64,000 bases of DNA from NCBI GenBank assembly GCA_024372495.1, contig CP099977.1, forward strand, positions 4,030,001 to 4,094,000, given 5' to 3'. How positions within the stretch are numbered: the first letter of the stretch is position 1; every line of letters begins with the position of its first letter. The notes below the pieces were generated by a model. It saw only the letters and a list, made by a program, of their open reading frames with translations, ran no database searches and had not been told where the DNA came from. Both the position numbers and the translations under genes were made by a program. Shown here piece by piece: positions 36,714 to 45,397 of this stretch. The DNA comes from Pseudarthrobacter sp. Fe7 (GTDB lineage Bacteria; Actinomycetota; Actinomycetes; Actinomycetales; Micrococcaceae).

Positions 36714-38099
36714 TCAGGCCTCCATGGAAGATGTGCGCCGCTCGGGGCGGGGTTCGTGGAATCGGTCGTCGACGGGTTTGACCAGCAGGTTGGCCACAAA
36801 CCCTATGATCAGCAGCGCCACCATGGTCAGCAGCGCCGGCTGGTAGGATGCTCCCGTCAGCTGGCCCGGCTTGCCCTGTGCGTCCAGGATGCTGTTGACG
36901 ATCAGCGGGCCCGCCACCCCTGCCGCCGACCAAGCGGTGAGCAGCCGGCCGTGGATGGCGCCCACCTGGTACGTCCCGAACAGGTCCCGCAGGTACGCCG
37001 GGACGGTGGCAAAGCCGCCGCCGTAGAACGAGATGATGACGAACGCGAGCACCACGTACAGTGCAGTGGCGGTGGACCCGGCAAAGGCGAGCACCGTGTA
37101 CAGCACGGTGCCGACGCCCAGGTACATCATGTAGATCCGCTTGCGGCCGGTGACGTCGGAGGTGGCGGACCAGGCGAACCGGCCGGCCATGTTGCCGATG
37201 GACAACAGGCCCACGAAACCTGCGGCGACGCCGGCGCTGACCAGGGACTTGCCGTCGGACTGGCGGAAGAAGTCCTGGATCATGGGCGCGGCCTGTTCCA
37301 GGATGCCGATGCCGGCGGTGACGTTGCAGAACAGCGCCACCCACACCAGCCAGAACTGCCGCGTTTTGATGGCGTTCCTGGCGGAGACGTTCTCCGTGGT
37401 GACGAGCTTGGCTGCCTTGACCTTGGAGGGGTCGAACCCGGCGGGCCGCCAACCATCCGCCGGCACCCGGACGGTGAACGCACCAAAGAGCATGTAGGCG
37501 AGGTAGACGACGGCGAGGGTCAGGAAGAGCTTGCCGACGGCGTCGCCGCTGGCCACCCAGCCCTGGGCGCCGGAGTTGGGGTCGTACGCCTTGAGCAGGG
37601 CCTGGGACACGGGGCTGGCGATCAGCGCGCCGCCGCCGAAGCCCATGATCGCCATGCCGGTGGCCAGGCCCGGCCGGTCCGGGAACCATTTGATCAGCGT
37701 GGATACCGGCGAGATGTAGCCGATGCCCAGGCCGATGCCGCCCACGAAGCCGTACCCCAGGTAGACGAGCCACAGCTGGTGCGTGAAGATGCCCAGCGAG
37801 CCGATCAGGAAGCCGCCCACCCAGAACATGGCGGAGGTGAACATCGCCTTGCGCGGCCCGTTCGTGTCCACCCACGTCCCCATGATCGCTGCGGATAGGC
37901 CCAGCATCACGATGGCGATGGAGAAGATGACGCCGATCTCGGTCAGGCTGGCGCCGAAGTGCTTGACCAGCGCGGTCTTGTACACGCTGGTGGCGTAGGC
38001 CTGCCCGATGCACAGATGGACTGCGAGCGCGGCGGGCGGCACCAGCCAGCGGTTGAAGCCCGGCGGGGCGATGGAGTGGTCACGGTCCAGGAAGCCCAT
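36714..38099 (-). CDS. OFA-family MFS transporter (oxalate/formate antiporter type)
   Basis: 461 residues with twelve hydrophobic helices. It opens FNRWLVPPAALAVHLCIGQA and YATSVYKTALVKHFGAS, and contains GGIGLGIGYISPVSTLIKWF, then FPDRPGLATGMAIMGFGGGA, the OFA hallmark. The family exchanges dicarboxylates or monocarboxylates such as oxalate and formate; actinobacterial members are often near lactate or carboxylate genes. Its stop lies two bases before the start of the small subunit gene. Confidence 0.87.
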   Translation of the reverse strand: MGFLDRDHSIAPPGFNRWLVPPAALAVHLCIGQAYATSVYKTALVKHFGASLTEIGVIFSIAIVMLGLSAAIMGTWVDTNGPRKAMFTSAMFWVGGFLIGSLGIFTHQLWLVYLGYGFVGGIGLGIGYISPVSTLIKWFPDRPGLATGMAIMGFGGGALIASPVSQALLKAYDPNSGAQGWVASGDAVGKLFLTLAVVYLAYMLFGAFTVRVPADGWRPAGFDPSKVKAAKLVTTENVSARNAIKTRQFWLVWVALFCNVTAGIGILEQAAPMIQDFFRQSDGKSLVSAGVAAGFVGLLSIGNMAGRFAWSATSDVTGRKRIYMMYLGVGTVLYTVLAFAGSTATALYVVLAFVIISFYGGGFATVPAYLRDLFGTYQVGAIHGRLLTAWSAAGVAGPLIVNSILDAQGKPGQLTGASYQPALLTMVALLIIGFVANLLVKPVDDRFHEPRPERRTSSMEA

Positions 38100-38263
38100 G
38101 GTTGATTCCCTTTGCTTGGCGAAGACGTCGGTGTCTGATCGATCCAGAGGCTAAGGGCCTGTAAACAGCCGTGCCCGTTGCCTCCGGCAATCATCATGCA
38201 AAATCATCAGTAACCGTACTATCGGCGCGCCGAGCGGCCGGATAAATACGGCGAGCGGCAGCC

Positions 38264-39073
38264 TCAGGCCGCTTTGATGGGTGAGGTGGTGCCGGCGGAT
38301 GCCGCCTGGCCTTCGCGGGCCAGGAAGGCGGACAGTTCGCCGATGGTGCTCATCAGCGGCGCCGGGAAGACCACCGTGGTGTTCTTGTCCACGCCGATCT
38401 CCACCAGGGACTGCAGGTTCCGCAGTTGGAGCGCCAGTGGGTGGGCCATCATGGTGTCGGACGCATCGCCCAGCGCCGTGGCGGCGATGGCCTCGCCTTC
38501 GGCGGCGATGATCTTGGCCCGCTTTTCGCGTTCAGCTTCGGCCTGGCGGGCCATGGCGCGCTTCATGCTTTCGGGCAGCTGGATGTCCTTCAGTTCCACC
38601 AGTGTGACTTCGACGCCCCACTCGACGCTGAGTACATCAAGGATCTGCCGGATGTCGGCGTTGATCCGTGCCGTCTCGGACAGGGTCTGGTCCAGGGTGT
38701 GCTGGCCCACGACTTTCCGCAGCGTGGTCTGCGCGATCTGGTCGATGGCCGCTGCAACATTTTCAATGGCGACAATGGACTTCACTGCATCCACCACGCG
38801 GTAGTAGGCCACCGCGGATACGTCCACGCTCACGTTGTCCTGGGTGATGATGCCCTGGGACTGGATGGGCATGGTCACGATCCGCAGGCTGACCAGGGGC
38901 AGGCGGTCGATGACCGGGATGATCAGGCGCAGGCCGGGCTCCCTGACGCCGATGACCCGGCCCAGCCGGAAGAGCACGCCCTTCTCGAACTGGCGCACGA
39001 TCCGGACGGCCATCCTCGCGACGATGAGCAGAAGAATGACAACGACTACGACAACTAATGTGGTGGGGTCCAT
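38264..39073 (-). CDS. Slipin / SPFH (band 7) family protein
   Basis: 269 residues. An N-terminal membrane anchor (TTLVVVVVVILLLIVARMAV) followed by the SPFH domain (VRQFEKGVLFRLGRVIGVRE, then SVDVSAVAYYRVVDAVKSIV) and a coiled-coil start (MKRAMARQAEAEREKRAKII). Slipins organise membrane microdomains and often partner an NfeD protein, which is not visible here. Intact. Confidence 0.88.
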   Translation of the reverse strand: MDPTTLVVVVVVILLLIVARMAVRIVRQFEKGVLFRLGRVIGVREPGLRLIIPVIDRLPLVSLRIVTMPIQSQGIITQDNVSVDVSAVAYYRVVDAVKSIVAIENVAAAIDQIAQTTLRKVVGQHTLDQTLSETARINADIRQILDVLSVEWGVEVTLVELKDIQLPESMKRAMARQAEAEREKRAKIIAAEGEAIAATALGDASDTMMAHPLALQLRNLQSLVEIGVDKNTTVVFPAPLMSTIGELSAFLAREGQAASAGTTSPIKAA

Positions 39074-39228
39074 CAGGATCCCCTCCTGGTTTGCTGGGCG
39101 GGACCTGCCGTTGCCGGGCCGGCGCCGTGACAGGTGTCCTTGATTAATTGTCGCACCACCGGCGAAGGAGGACCTCCTGTAGGTTGATGCTGGACTCCCA
39201 CTTACCTACAACCCGGGGCAGGTATCGC

Positions 39229-40909
39229 ATGGACACGGACGTCATCATCATCGGCGGCGGCCTGGCCGGACTTGTGGCCAGCAACGAGCCTGGTCCAGGC
39301 GGGCAAGCGGGTGGCGATTGTGGACCAGGAGAATGAGGCCAACCTGGGCGGGCAGGCGTTCTGGTCCCTGGGCGGGCTGTTCCTGGTGGATACTCCCATG
39401 CAGCGGCGGCTTGGCGTGAAGGATTCCGTCGAGCCTGGCATGGCAGGACTGGCAGGGTTCGGCGCAGTGGGACCGGCTGTCCGGTGCCCATCCCGAGGAC
39501 GAGTGGGCGCAGCAGTGGGGCCGCGCGTACGTGGAGTTCGCCGCCGGCGGGAAGCGCGCCTGGCTGCAGGAACAGGGCATCCGGTTCACGCCGCTGGTGG
39601 GCTGGGCGGAGCGCGGCGACGGCAGGGCCGGTGGCCACGGCAACTCGGTCCCGCGCTTCCACGTCCCGTGGGGCACCGGAACCGGTGTCTCGGAACCGTT
39701 CGCGGACAAGGCCCGGGCGGCAGCGTCGGCTGGCAGCGTCCGGTTTTTCTTCCGGCACCGGGTGGACGGTTTAACGTACGACGGCGGGACGGTCACCGGC
39801 GTGCGCGGCTCCGTACTGGCACCTGATGGTTCCCCGCGCGGGGTGTCCTCGAACCGTGATGTGGTGGGCGACTTCGAGCCTGCGGGCGCCGGCGGTGGTG
39901 ATCGCGTCCGGCGGGATCGGCGGCGACCATGATCTGGTGCGCCGCTGGTGGCCTGACCGGCTGGGGACGCCGCCGAAGAAGATGGTCACCGGGGTGCCGC
40001 AGCACGTGGACGGGCGGATGCTGGATATCGCGGACCAGTCCGGCGTCCGCCTGGTGAACCGGGACCGCATGTGGCACTACACCGAGGGCATCCAGAACTG
40101 GAACCCCATCTGGCCGGACCACGCCATCCGGATCCTTCCCGGCCCGTCATCCCTGTGGTTCGATGCCCTGGGCAGGCGGCTCCCCTCCCCCGGCTTGCCC
40201 GGCTACGACACCCTGGGCACCCTCCGGATCCTGCGGACCACCCCGGAGCTCCAGCAGCACAGCCATTCCTGGTTCATCCTCAACCAGCGGATCATCGAAA
40301 AAGAGTTTGCCCTCTCCGGCTCCGAACAGAACCCGGACATCACCAACCGGGACCTCAGGCTGCTGCTCCGGACCCGGCTGGGCCGCGGCGCCGGCGCCCC
40401 CATCGAGTCGTTCAAGGAGAACGGCGCCGACTTCGTGGTCGCGGACAACTTGGCGGACCTGGTCCGCGGGATGAACGGGCTGACAGAGTCCCCGCTGCTG
40501 GACTACGCGCAGGCTCCGGCGGCAGGTCGAGGAACGCGACGCCGAGGTCCGGAACCCCTACTCCAAGGACGCGCAGGTGGCCGGTATCCGCAACAGCCGC
40601 CGCTTCCTGGGCGACAGGCTGTTCCGCACGGTCAAGCCGCACCGGATCCTGGACCCCGCCGCCGGACCCCTGATCGCCGTGCGGCTGCACGTGGTCACGC
40701 GGAAGACGCTGGGCGGGATCCAGACCAACCTGTCCGGCCAGGCACTGGGACACGACGGCGTTCCCATTCCCGGTCTCTACGCCGCCGGCGAGGCAGCCGG
40801 GTTCGGCGGTGGCGGCGCCCACGGCTACAACGCCCTGGAGGGCACCTTCCTTGGCGGCTGCATCTTCACCGGCAGGACTGTTGGACGGTCCCTGGCCCAG
40901 GCGCTGTAG
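39229..40909 (+). CDS. FAD-binding dehydrogenase (3-ketosteroid dehydrogenase-like), four +1 frame errors
   Basis: ATG at 39229. The N-terminal DVIIIGGGLAGLVASNELVQ (Rossmann GxGxxG) is broken at AGCCT 39287-39291. Further insertions at 39432-39436, 39877-39881 and 40511-40515 each shift the frame; removing all four yields one protein of about 558 residues. Other landmarks: VVIASGGIGGDHDLVRRWWP, HYTEGIQNWNPIW, and the C-terminal IPGLYAAGEAAGFGGGGAHG then NALEGTFLGGCIFTGR. The fumarate reductase/KstD superfamily oxidises ring ketones or desaturates; the substrate is not clear. Monocistronic. Confidence 0.85.
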
Positions 40910-40980
40910 CCCGGCGCCGCGACAGGCCCTTTTCCGCACCCAGGCCCGGCTCCGCCGTCGTGCGTTGTCCTCCCTGCAGC

Positions 40981-41553
40981 TCAGTGCACTGGAGCCAGGC
41001 GCATCTGCGTGGCGAGTCCGTGCGCACGGGACAGGTCCTGGTCGCCGTAGACCAGCACCCGGCCAATCAGGAGCACGGCACGGTTGGGCGACGGAATGTG
41101 CCGCATCCCTTCCGGGACGTCACCTGTCCAGCGCGGCCCGGTGATGAGGAAGTCCCCTGCTCCGGTGCCGGTGGTGCGTTTGCCTACATAGGCAAAATTG
41201 GTGTTGTTCGACGGGTTGGTGAACTGCAGGCTGTAGTAGCGCCCTGCCATCTCCGGCACGTGCAGGACCAGCGGGCCTTTCGAAAGATCGAGCCAGCCAA
41301 GGGACAGGAGGGTGTCACGGTTAACCCCGGCCGAGGCGAGTTTCGAGGTGCCCGAGGGTACGTGGAGAGGGTCCGCGAAGAGCGCCTCCTGCTGGGTGTA
41401 CAGGGTGTTGACGGGAACGGGACCGTCGCCGAACCCTTTGACCAGGATGGCCCGCCTATACACGGAAAGGAGCAGACGCGGCCAAAAATAGATGGCTGCG
41501 AACCAGGTCACCACCATGACCGCGCCGAAGATCAGGAGATGCTCGAGCCTCAC
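40981..41553 (-). CDS. DUF1254 domain protein, membrane anchored
   Basis: 190 residues from GTG at 41553, overlapping the DUF1214 stop by four bases. An N-terminal helix (LLIFGAVMVVTWFAAIYFWP) then a beta-rich domain (LYTQQEALFADPLHVPSG, LVLHVPEMAGRYYSLQFTNP) as in DUF1254. DUF1254 and DUF1214 are normally fused or adjacent; here they are split and overlapping. Function unknown. Confidence 0.8.
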   Translation of the reverse strand: MRLEHLLIFGAVMVVTWFAAIYFWPRLLLSVYRRAILVKGFGDGPVPVNTLYTQQEALFADPLHVPSGTSKLASAGVNRDTLLSLGWLDLSKGPLVLHVPEMAGRYYSLQFTNPSNNTNFAYVGKRTTGTGAGDFLITGPRWTGDVPEGMRHIPSPNRAVLLIGRVLVYGDQDLSRAHGLATQMRLAPVH

Positions 41554-42224
41554 CGCTGACTGCCTTCCGCCCTTGCCACCGGTGGCACCACGTAGCTGCC
41601 GGCCAGGATCGCCGGACCCGGCTGGTACACGCGGAGCCAGAGGATGAACTTGCCGGAGGGGGCGGGCAGCCAGTTGGGTTCGCCGTCGGCCGGTGGCGTT
41701 GATTGGATGTACACCTCGACGGACCCATCAGCGTTGGGGACCAGCCCGGACCTGTCGCTCACGCTGTACTTCCGGAGCGGATTCGGCACGAAGCGGTTCC
41801 TCGCGTCCCCCATGGTCAGCGACCAGAAGGCGTCGTGTGGCGGCATGCCGCCCGCCGGGAAGTGAAGGACGTAATCATGCCGGCCGTCCAGGGTGGCACC
41901 GGCCCCGTCCGAGTTCGTCCACCAGTACACCGCCTCCGCAGAGGTGTTCACGGGGCCGGGGAACAACTGCGCGCAGGCGGCCCGCATCAGCATGCCGTTG
42001 TCCGGATCGCCCAGCCCGGGCATGGTGATCCATCCGTTGGCGCGGACAGCTTTGAGGCGGCCATAGATTTGGGCGGTGACAAAGGCGAGGCCAAAGCCGA
42101 TGAGGAAGCCCTGCAGCACATCACTGCGCACCGTCCGCGTCAGCGGGAGGAAGACCATGGCGAGGATGAAGGCCACACAAATGGTGCCGACCAGGGCCGT
42201 GAAGTAGGTGTAGGTCCTGCTCAC
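41550..42224 (-). CDS. DUF1214 domain protein, membrane anchored
   Basis: 224 residues from GTG at 42224, chosen because it overlaps the GNAT stop by four bases (GTGA). Two N-terminal helices (TYTYFTALVGTICVAFILAM and DVLQGFLIGFGLAFVTAQIY) are followed by the DUF1214 beta-sandwich: YVLHFPAGGMPPHDAFWSLT, RNRFVPNPLRKYSVSD and ANWL-like EPNWLPAPSGKFILWLRVYQ. Middle member of a three-gene overlapping operon. Confidence 0.82.
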   Translation of the reverse strand: MSRTYTYFTALVGTICVAFILAMVFLPLTRTVRSDVLQGFLIGFGLAFVTAQIYGRLKAVRANGWITMPGLGDPDNGMLMRAACAQLFPGPVNTSAEAVYWWTNSDGAGATLDGRHDYVLHFPAGGMPPHDAFWSLTMGDARNRFVPNPLRKYSVSDRSGLVPNADGSVEVYIQSTPPADGEPNWLPAPSGKFILWLRVYQPGPAILAGSYVVPPVARAEGSQR

Positions 42225-42733
42225 CGCGCGGCTCCGTCCTGCGCACGGCGGACCAGCCGGAATTCGGGCAGCGCCTCCCACTCAGGCGGAAGTGTGTTCC
42301 GCTTGCCGTCCGGCCGGAACCCCTGCTTGAGGTAGAAGGCCAGTGCGCGCGGGTTGTTCTCCAGCACCCAGAGATACGCCGGGCCGGGGCCGACGGCGGC
42401 ACTCACCAGCGCTGCCCCCAGGCCCGTCCCGTAGGTCCGCCGGAGGGTGTAGATCGAGTACAATTCCAGCGGCTCCGGGGCGTCCTCCTCCCGGCCCGGG
42501 CCGGCATCGGCGTAGCCCACCACCTGGTTGTTGGCGTCCAATGCCAGGATCCGCGGTTCATCCACGGCGAGGAAAGCCCGGCGCCGCTCCACCCGTTCCG
42601 GAATGCTTTCCCGGCGCCTGCGGAAGAATTCCGGCGGGAGCAGGTGCGGGTAGCATTCCTCGTGCGCCAACGTCTGCATGAGCACCAGCGCCCCTGCGTC
42701 GTCCGGCGTGGCCTGGCGAAGTTCAAAGTCCAT
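42221..42733 (-). CDS. GNAT-family N-acetyltransferase
   Basis: 170 residues. The start MDFELRQATPDDAGALVLMQ is typical of GNAT proteins; the acetyl-CoA site region is IYTLRRTYGTGLGAALVSAA (R/Q-x-x-G-x-G/A pattern), and the C-terminal strand-helix YLWVLENNPRALAFYLKQGF is the conserved motif B. Substrate unknown. First gene of the GNAT-DUF1214-DUF1254 operon. Confidence 0.86.
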   Translation of the reverse strand: MDFELRQATPDDAGALVLMQTLAHEECYPHLLPPEFFRRRRESIPERVERRRAFLAVDEPRILALDANNQVVGYADAGPGREEDAPEPLELYSIYTLRRTYGTGLGAALVSAAVGPGPAYLWVLENNPRALAFYLKQGFRPDGKRNTLPPEWEALPEFRLVRRAQDGAAR

Positions 42734-42839
42734 GGCGCCAGCCTAGCCAGTCAACCCGCGCACCCAGGCCTGCTGCCGCCGTCGTACTTTGCCTGGCACA
42801 CCCTCCGGCCCCCGCGGACCTGCGCACTTAGGATGAGGC

Positions 42840-43763
42840 ATGGACTTCGAGGACGTGCTCCTGACCGCGGCAGGCGCAGCACTGATCCTGCTCATGATCG
42901 CCGACGTCTTCCTGACGCTGCTGTACCCCCATGGCTCCGGCCCGGTGGGACGGACCATCATGCGGGTGTTCTGGCGGGTGTCGAGGAAAGTCCGGGGCGG
43001 CGCCTCGTCCATTGCCGCTCCGCTCGCCATGGCGGCCGTCATCGCTGCCTGGGCCGCCCTCGCTGCCGTGGGCTGGGCGCTGCTGTACCTTCCGCACCTG
43101 CCGGGCGGCTTCTCCTACGCGGCCGACATTCCCCGCCAGGGCGACTTTGCCGAGGCACTGTACATTTCGCTGGCGGCCCTGTCCACCGCGGGGTTCGGTG
43201 ACATCGTGGCCGCCCATCCTGTGCTTCGACTGGTGATGGCTTTCCAGGCAGTTGCGGGTTTTGGCCTGCTGACCGCCACGGTCTCCTGGATCCTGCAAAC
43301 CTACCCGGCCCTCAGCAGGCGCCGTGCCCTTGCCCACCAGCTGAACCTGTTCCGCGAAGCGGCCGGGCCGTCCGGCATTGCCTCACTGGAGGCCGGGCAT
43401 GCGGCAGGGCTGCTGGAATCGATGGCTGAGAACGTGGCCTCGGTGAGCATCGATCTACTGTCCTTCAACGAGACCTACTACTTCCACGAGGTGGAGCAAC
43501 GGGGATCGCTTCCGGCCATCCTTGCCTACGCCCACCAGCTGGCGTCGGAGGCCAAGGGCAGCGACAACCCGGAACTTCGGTTTGCCGGCGGGATGCTCTA
43601 CGCGGCCCTTGATGACCTGGCCAAGGTACTGCGCGGGAGGTTCGGCCATGAGGGAAGCACGTCCTCGGACGTGTTTGACCACTACGAGGCTCCACCACAG
43701 GCACCGGCGGCCGCCGGAGCGGCACAAGTGAGGTGCCGAAGTTCTTCCGTGCCTGCTTGCTAG
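42840..43763 (+). CDS. Two-helix potassium channel family protein
   Basis: 307 residues. Helices at DVLLTAAGAALILLMIADVF, AMAAVIAAWAALAAVGWALL and FQAVAGFGLLTATVSWILQT flank a pore loop (EALYISLAALSTAGFGDIVA) whose TAGFGD replaces the canonical TVGYGD selectivity filter. A cytosolic helical domain of about 150 residues follows. Intact; single gene. Confidence 0.82.
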   Translation: MDFEDVLLTAAGAALILLMIADVFLTLLYPHGSGPVGRTIMRVFWRVSRKVRGGASSIAAPLAMAAVIAAWAALAAVGWALLYLPHLPGGFSYAADIPRQGDFAEALYISLAALSTAGFGDIVAAHPVLRLVMAFQAVAGFGLLTATVSWILQTYPALSRRRALAHQLNLFREAAGPSGIASLEAGHAAGLLESMAENVASVSIDLLSFNETYYFHEVEQRGSLPAILAYAHQLASEAKGSDNPELRFAGGMLYAALDDLAKVLRGRFGHEGSTSSDVFDHYEAPPQAPAAAGAAQVRCRSSSVPAC

Positions 43764-43772
43764 GGTCTGCGT

Positions 43773-44278
43773 ATGGCACCCCACTTCCACTCCATGGACG
43801 ACGTCATCAACGAACCCGAGCGCGTCCAGTTCGAGTTCTTCCTGGACGAGCACCGGGCCGCGCTAGACGCATGCCTGGACGGCCTGACCGAGGAGCAGGC
43901 CAGACGTCGGCTGGTCCCCTCCCGCACCACCCTGCTGGGACTGGTAAAGCACGCCACGTTCGTCGAGAAGGTCTGGTTCGATGAGGCCTTCACCGGCCGC
44001 CCGCGCACCGAGATTGGCATCCCTGCCATGCCTGACGAGTCATTCATGCTGGACGACGGCGACACGATCGAGTCCGTGCGGGCGGCGCATCTGGAAGCCT
44101 GCGCAGCATCCCGGGCCGCGGCCGCCCCCGAAGCCTGGATGACGTGGTGAGCGGCAACCGGCGCGGACCTGTCCCGCTGCGGTGGCTGTACCTGCACATG
44201 CTGCGCGAACTGGCGCAGCACTGCGGCCACGCGGACATCCTCAGGGAGCAGATCCTGGCGGCGAAGGGCACAGACTGA
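43773..44278 (+). CDS. DinB-family protein, one frame error
   Basis: ATG at 43773. The DinB four-helix bundle is visible: RVQFEFFLDEHRAALDACLD, then TLLGLVKHATFVEKVWFDEA with the first metal His, and LRWLYLHMLRELAQHCGHAD with two more His residues. The frame ends early at GMTW unless one C is added to the run of five near 44129 (giving SLDDVVSGNRRGPVPLRW). Corrected length about 168 residues. DinB proteins bind a metal with three His; often thiol-transferase-like. Confidence 0.8.
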
Positions 44279-44315
44279 AGCGGCGGGGCCGCCACCGCCC
44301 GCAGCACCCGTCAGG

Positions 44316-45254
44316 CTATCTCCGCCTGCGCCGTGAACCGTGTGGGCGCCTTTGCGGTGACCGCACGTGAAGGGGCAGGAAACGCCGCGGGCCGGTCATC
44401 TCCTCCCGGCTTGTCAGTGCCACGGCAGCGACCAGCAGCCACATTGATGCAGCCTGGCCCCACGGGTAGACCTGCTGGGGAACTCCAGGTGTCAGCGGGT
44501 TAAGGATGAACTGGAATGCCGCCAGGCTCGCGTGCATCAGCGCCGCCACCAGCACGCTGCCCGTGTGCTCGTAAACCCACACCATGAGCAGCCGGTAGGC
44601 CGTCAATTGGCCGACGAGCACCGAAACCAGCCACAGCGACATGAAGACCGCCAGCGGCACCCCGCCGTTGGTCCCGCCCCCGCCCCAATAGTTCACGAAG
44701 AAATGCCAGACGCCCCAGAGCACACCCACCATCAGCCCGGTCCAGAGAACGCTGTAATGCTGCCTGGCCCTGGGAATGGCGAACCCGGTCCAGCCGATCT
44801 CTTCAAGAAGCCCCACCACCAGCCCCAGCACCACTCCCATGGCCAGAGTCCCTGTCCTGTCCGGCTCCGTGGCAATCCGCGGCGCGTAATCCCGGGAAGA
44901 CCACCACAGGACAAACACGGGAACGGCCAATGTCACAGGTGCGACCAGCACCGCAAAAAGGTACCAGCGCCCGTCGACCCGCCAGGTGAGCAGCCGGGCC
45001 CAGAGTTCCTGGTACCCCGCGCGTCCCGACACAACTCCAGTGAGGACGAGGCTTGCCGTCGCGGGTCCCAGCAGCATCGCCGGCACCGTCACGGGGATAG
45101 TGAGCTGGAACTGCTCGGGCGTGGGCGACAGGCCACCTGTGACCGCCCAGACGGCAAGCACAATGGCGCCCCAGGACAGGACGAAGGTCGCGCCGAAGTA
45201 CCACGGCAGCTGATGTCTGCGCATTGATTTCGCCAACGCATGCATGGGAACCAC
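44316..45254 (-). CDS. CPBP-family intramembrane metalloprotease
   Basis: 312 residues with about eight helices. Motifs: GLLEEIGWTGFAIPRARQH (E-E pair), GVLWGVWHFFVNYWGGG (W-H motif) and VLVAALMHASLAAFQF (H), the three metal-site motifs of CPBP/Abi proteases. Some CPBP proteins give bacteriocin self-immunity or phage abortive infection; there is no sign of either here. Intact. Confidence 0.85.
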   Translation of the reverse strand: MVPMHALAKSMRRHQLPWYFGATFVLSWGAIVLAVWAVTGGLSPTPEQFQLTIPVTVPAMLLGPATASLVLTGVVSGRAGYQELWARLLTWRVDGRWYLFAVLVAPVTLAVPVFVLWWSSRDYAPRIATEPDRTGTLAMGVVLGLVVGLLEEIGWTGFAIPRARQHYSVLWTGLMVGVLWGVWHFFVNYWGGGGTNGGVPLAVFMSLWLVSVLVGQLTAYRLLMVWVYEHTGSVLVAALMHASLAAFQFILNPLTPGVPQQVYPWGQAASMWLLVAAVALTSREEMTGPRRFLPLHVRSPQRRPHGSRRRRR

Positions 45255-45337
45255 GCTCCTCCCGCATACCTCCAGTATCGTCCCGGCCGGTGGTGCGGCA
45301 ATCCCCTAATTTCGGGGAATCCCGGCCCGGATACGCC

Positions 45338-45387
45338 AAGGGGCGGGCCCGGTCACGGCCTTTCAGCCGTAACCGGGCCCGCCCCTT
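45338..45387 (-). terminator. Large hairpin downstream of ppsA
   Basis: 16-base arms (AAGGGGCGGGCCCGGT and its complement) around a loop that itself folds (ACGGC...GCCGT). It lies just after the ppsA stop, closing the lut-pps operon. Confidence 0.7.
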
Positions 45388-45397
45388 CAGTGGGTTA

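Noticed and set aside
34104..37898. Long open frames opposite terC, DUF1295 and the MFS gene (up to 455 codons)
   Set aside because: They are high-GC antisense shadows: low-complexity His/Gln/Glu/Asp-rich products with no recognisable domain, while the other strand encodes clear conserved proteins.
44316..45254. CPBP protease as an abortive-infection gene
   Set aside because: The family includes Abi proteins, but there is no bacteriocin, prophage or defence neighbour here; the general protease call is safer.
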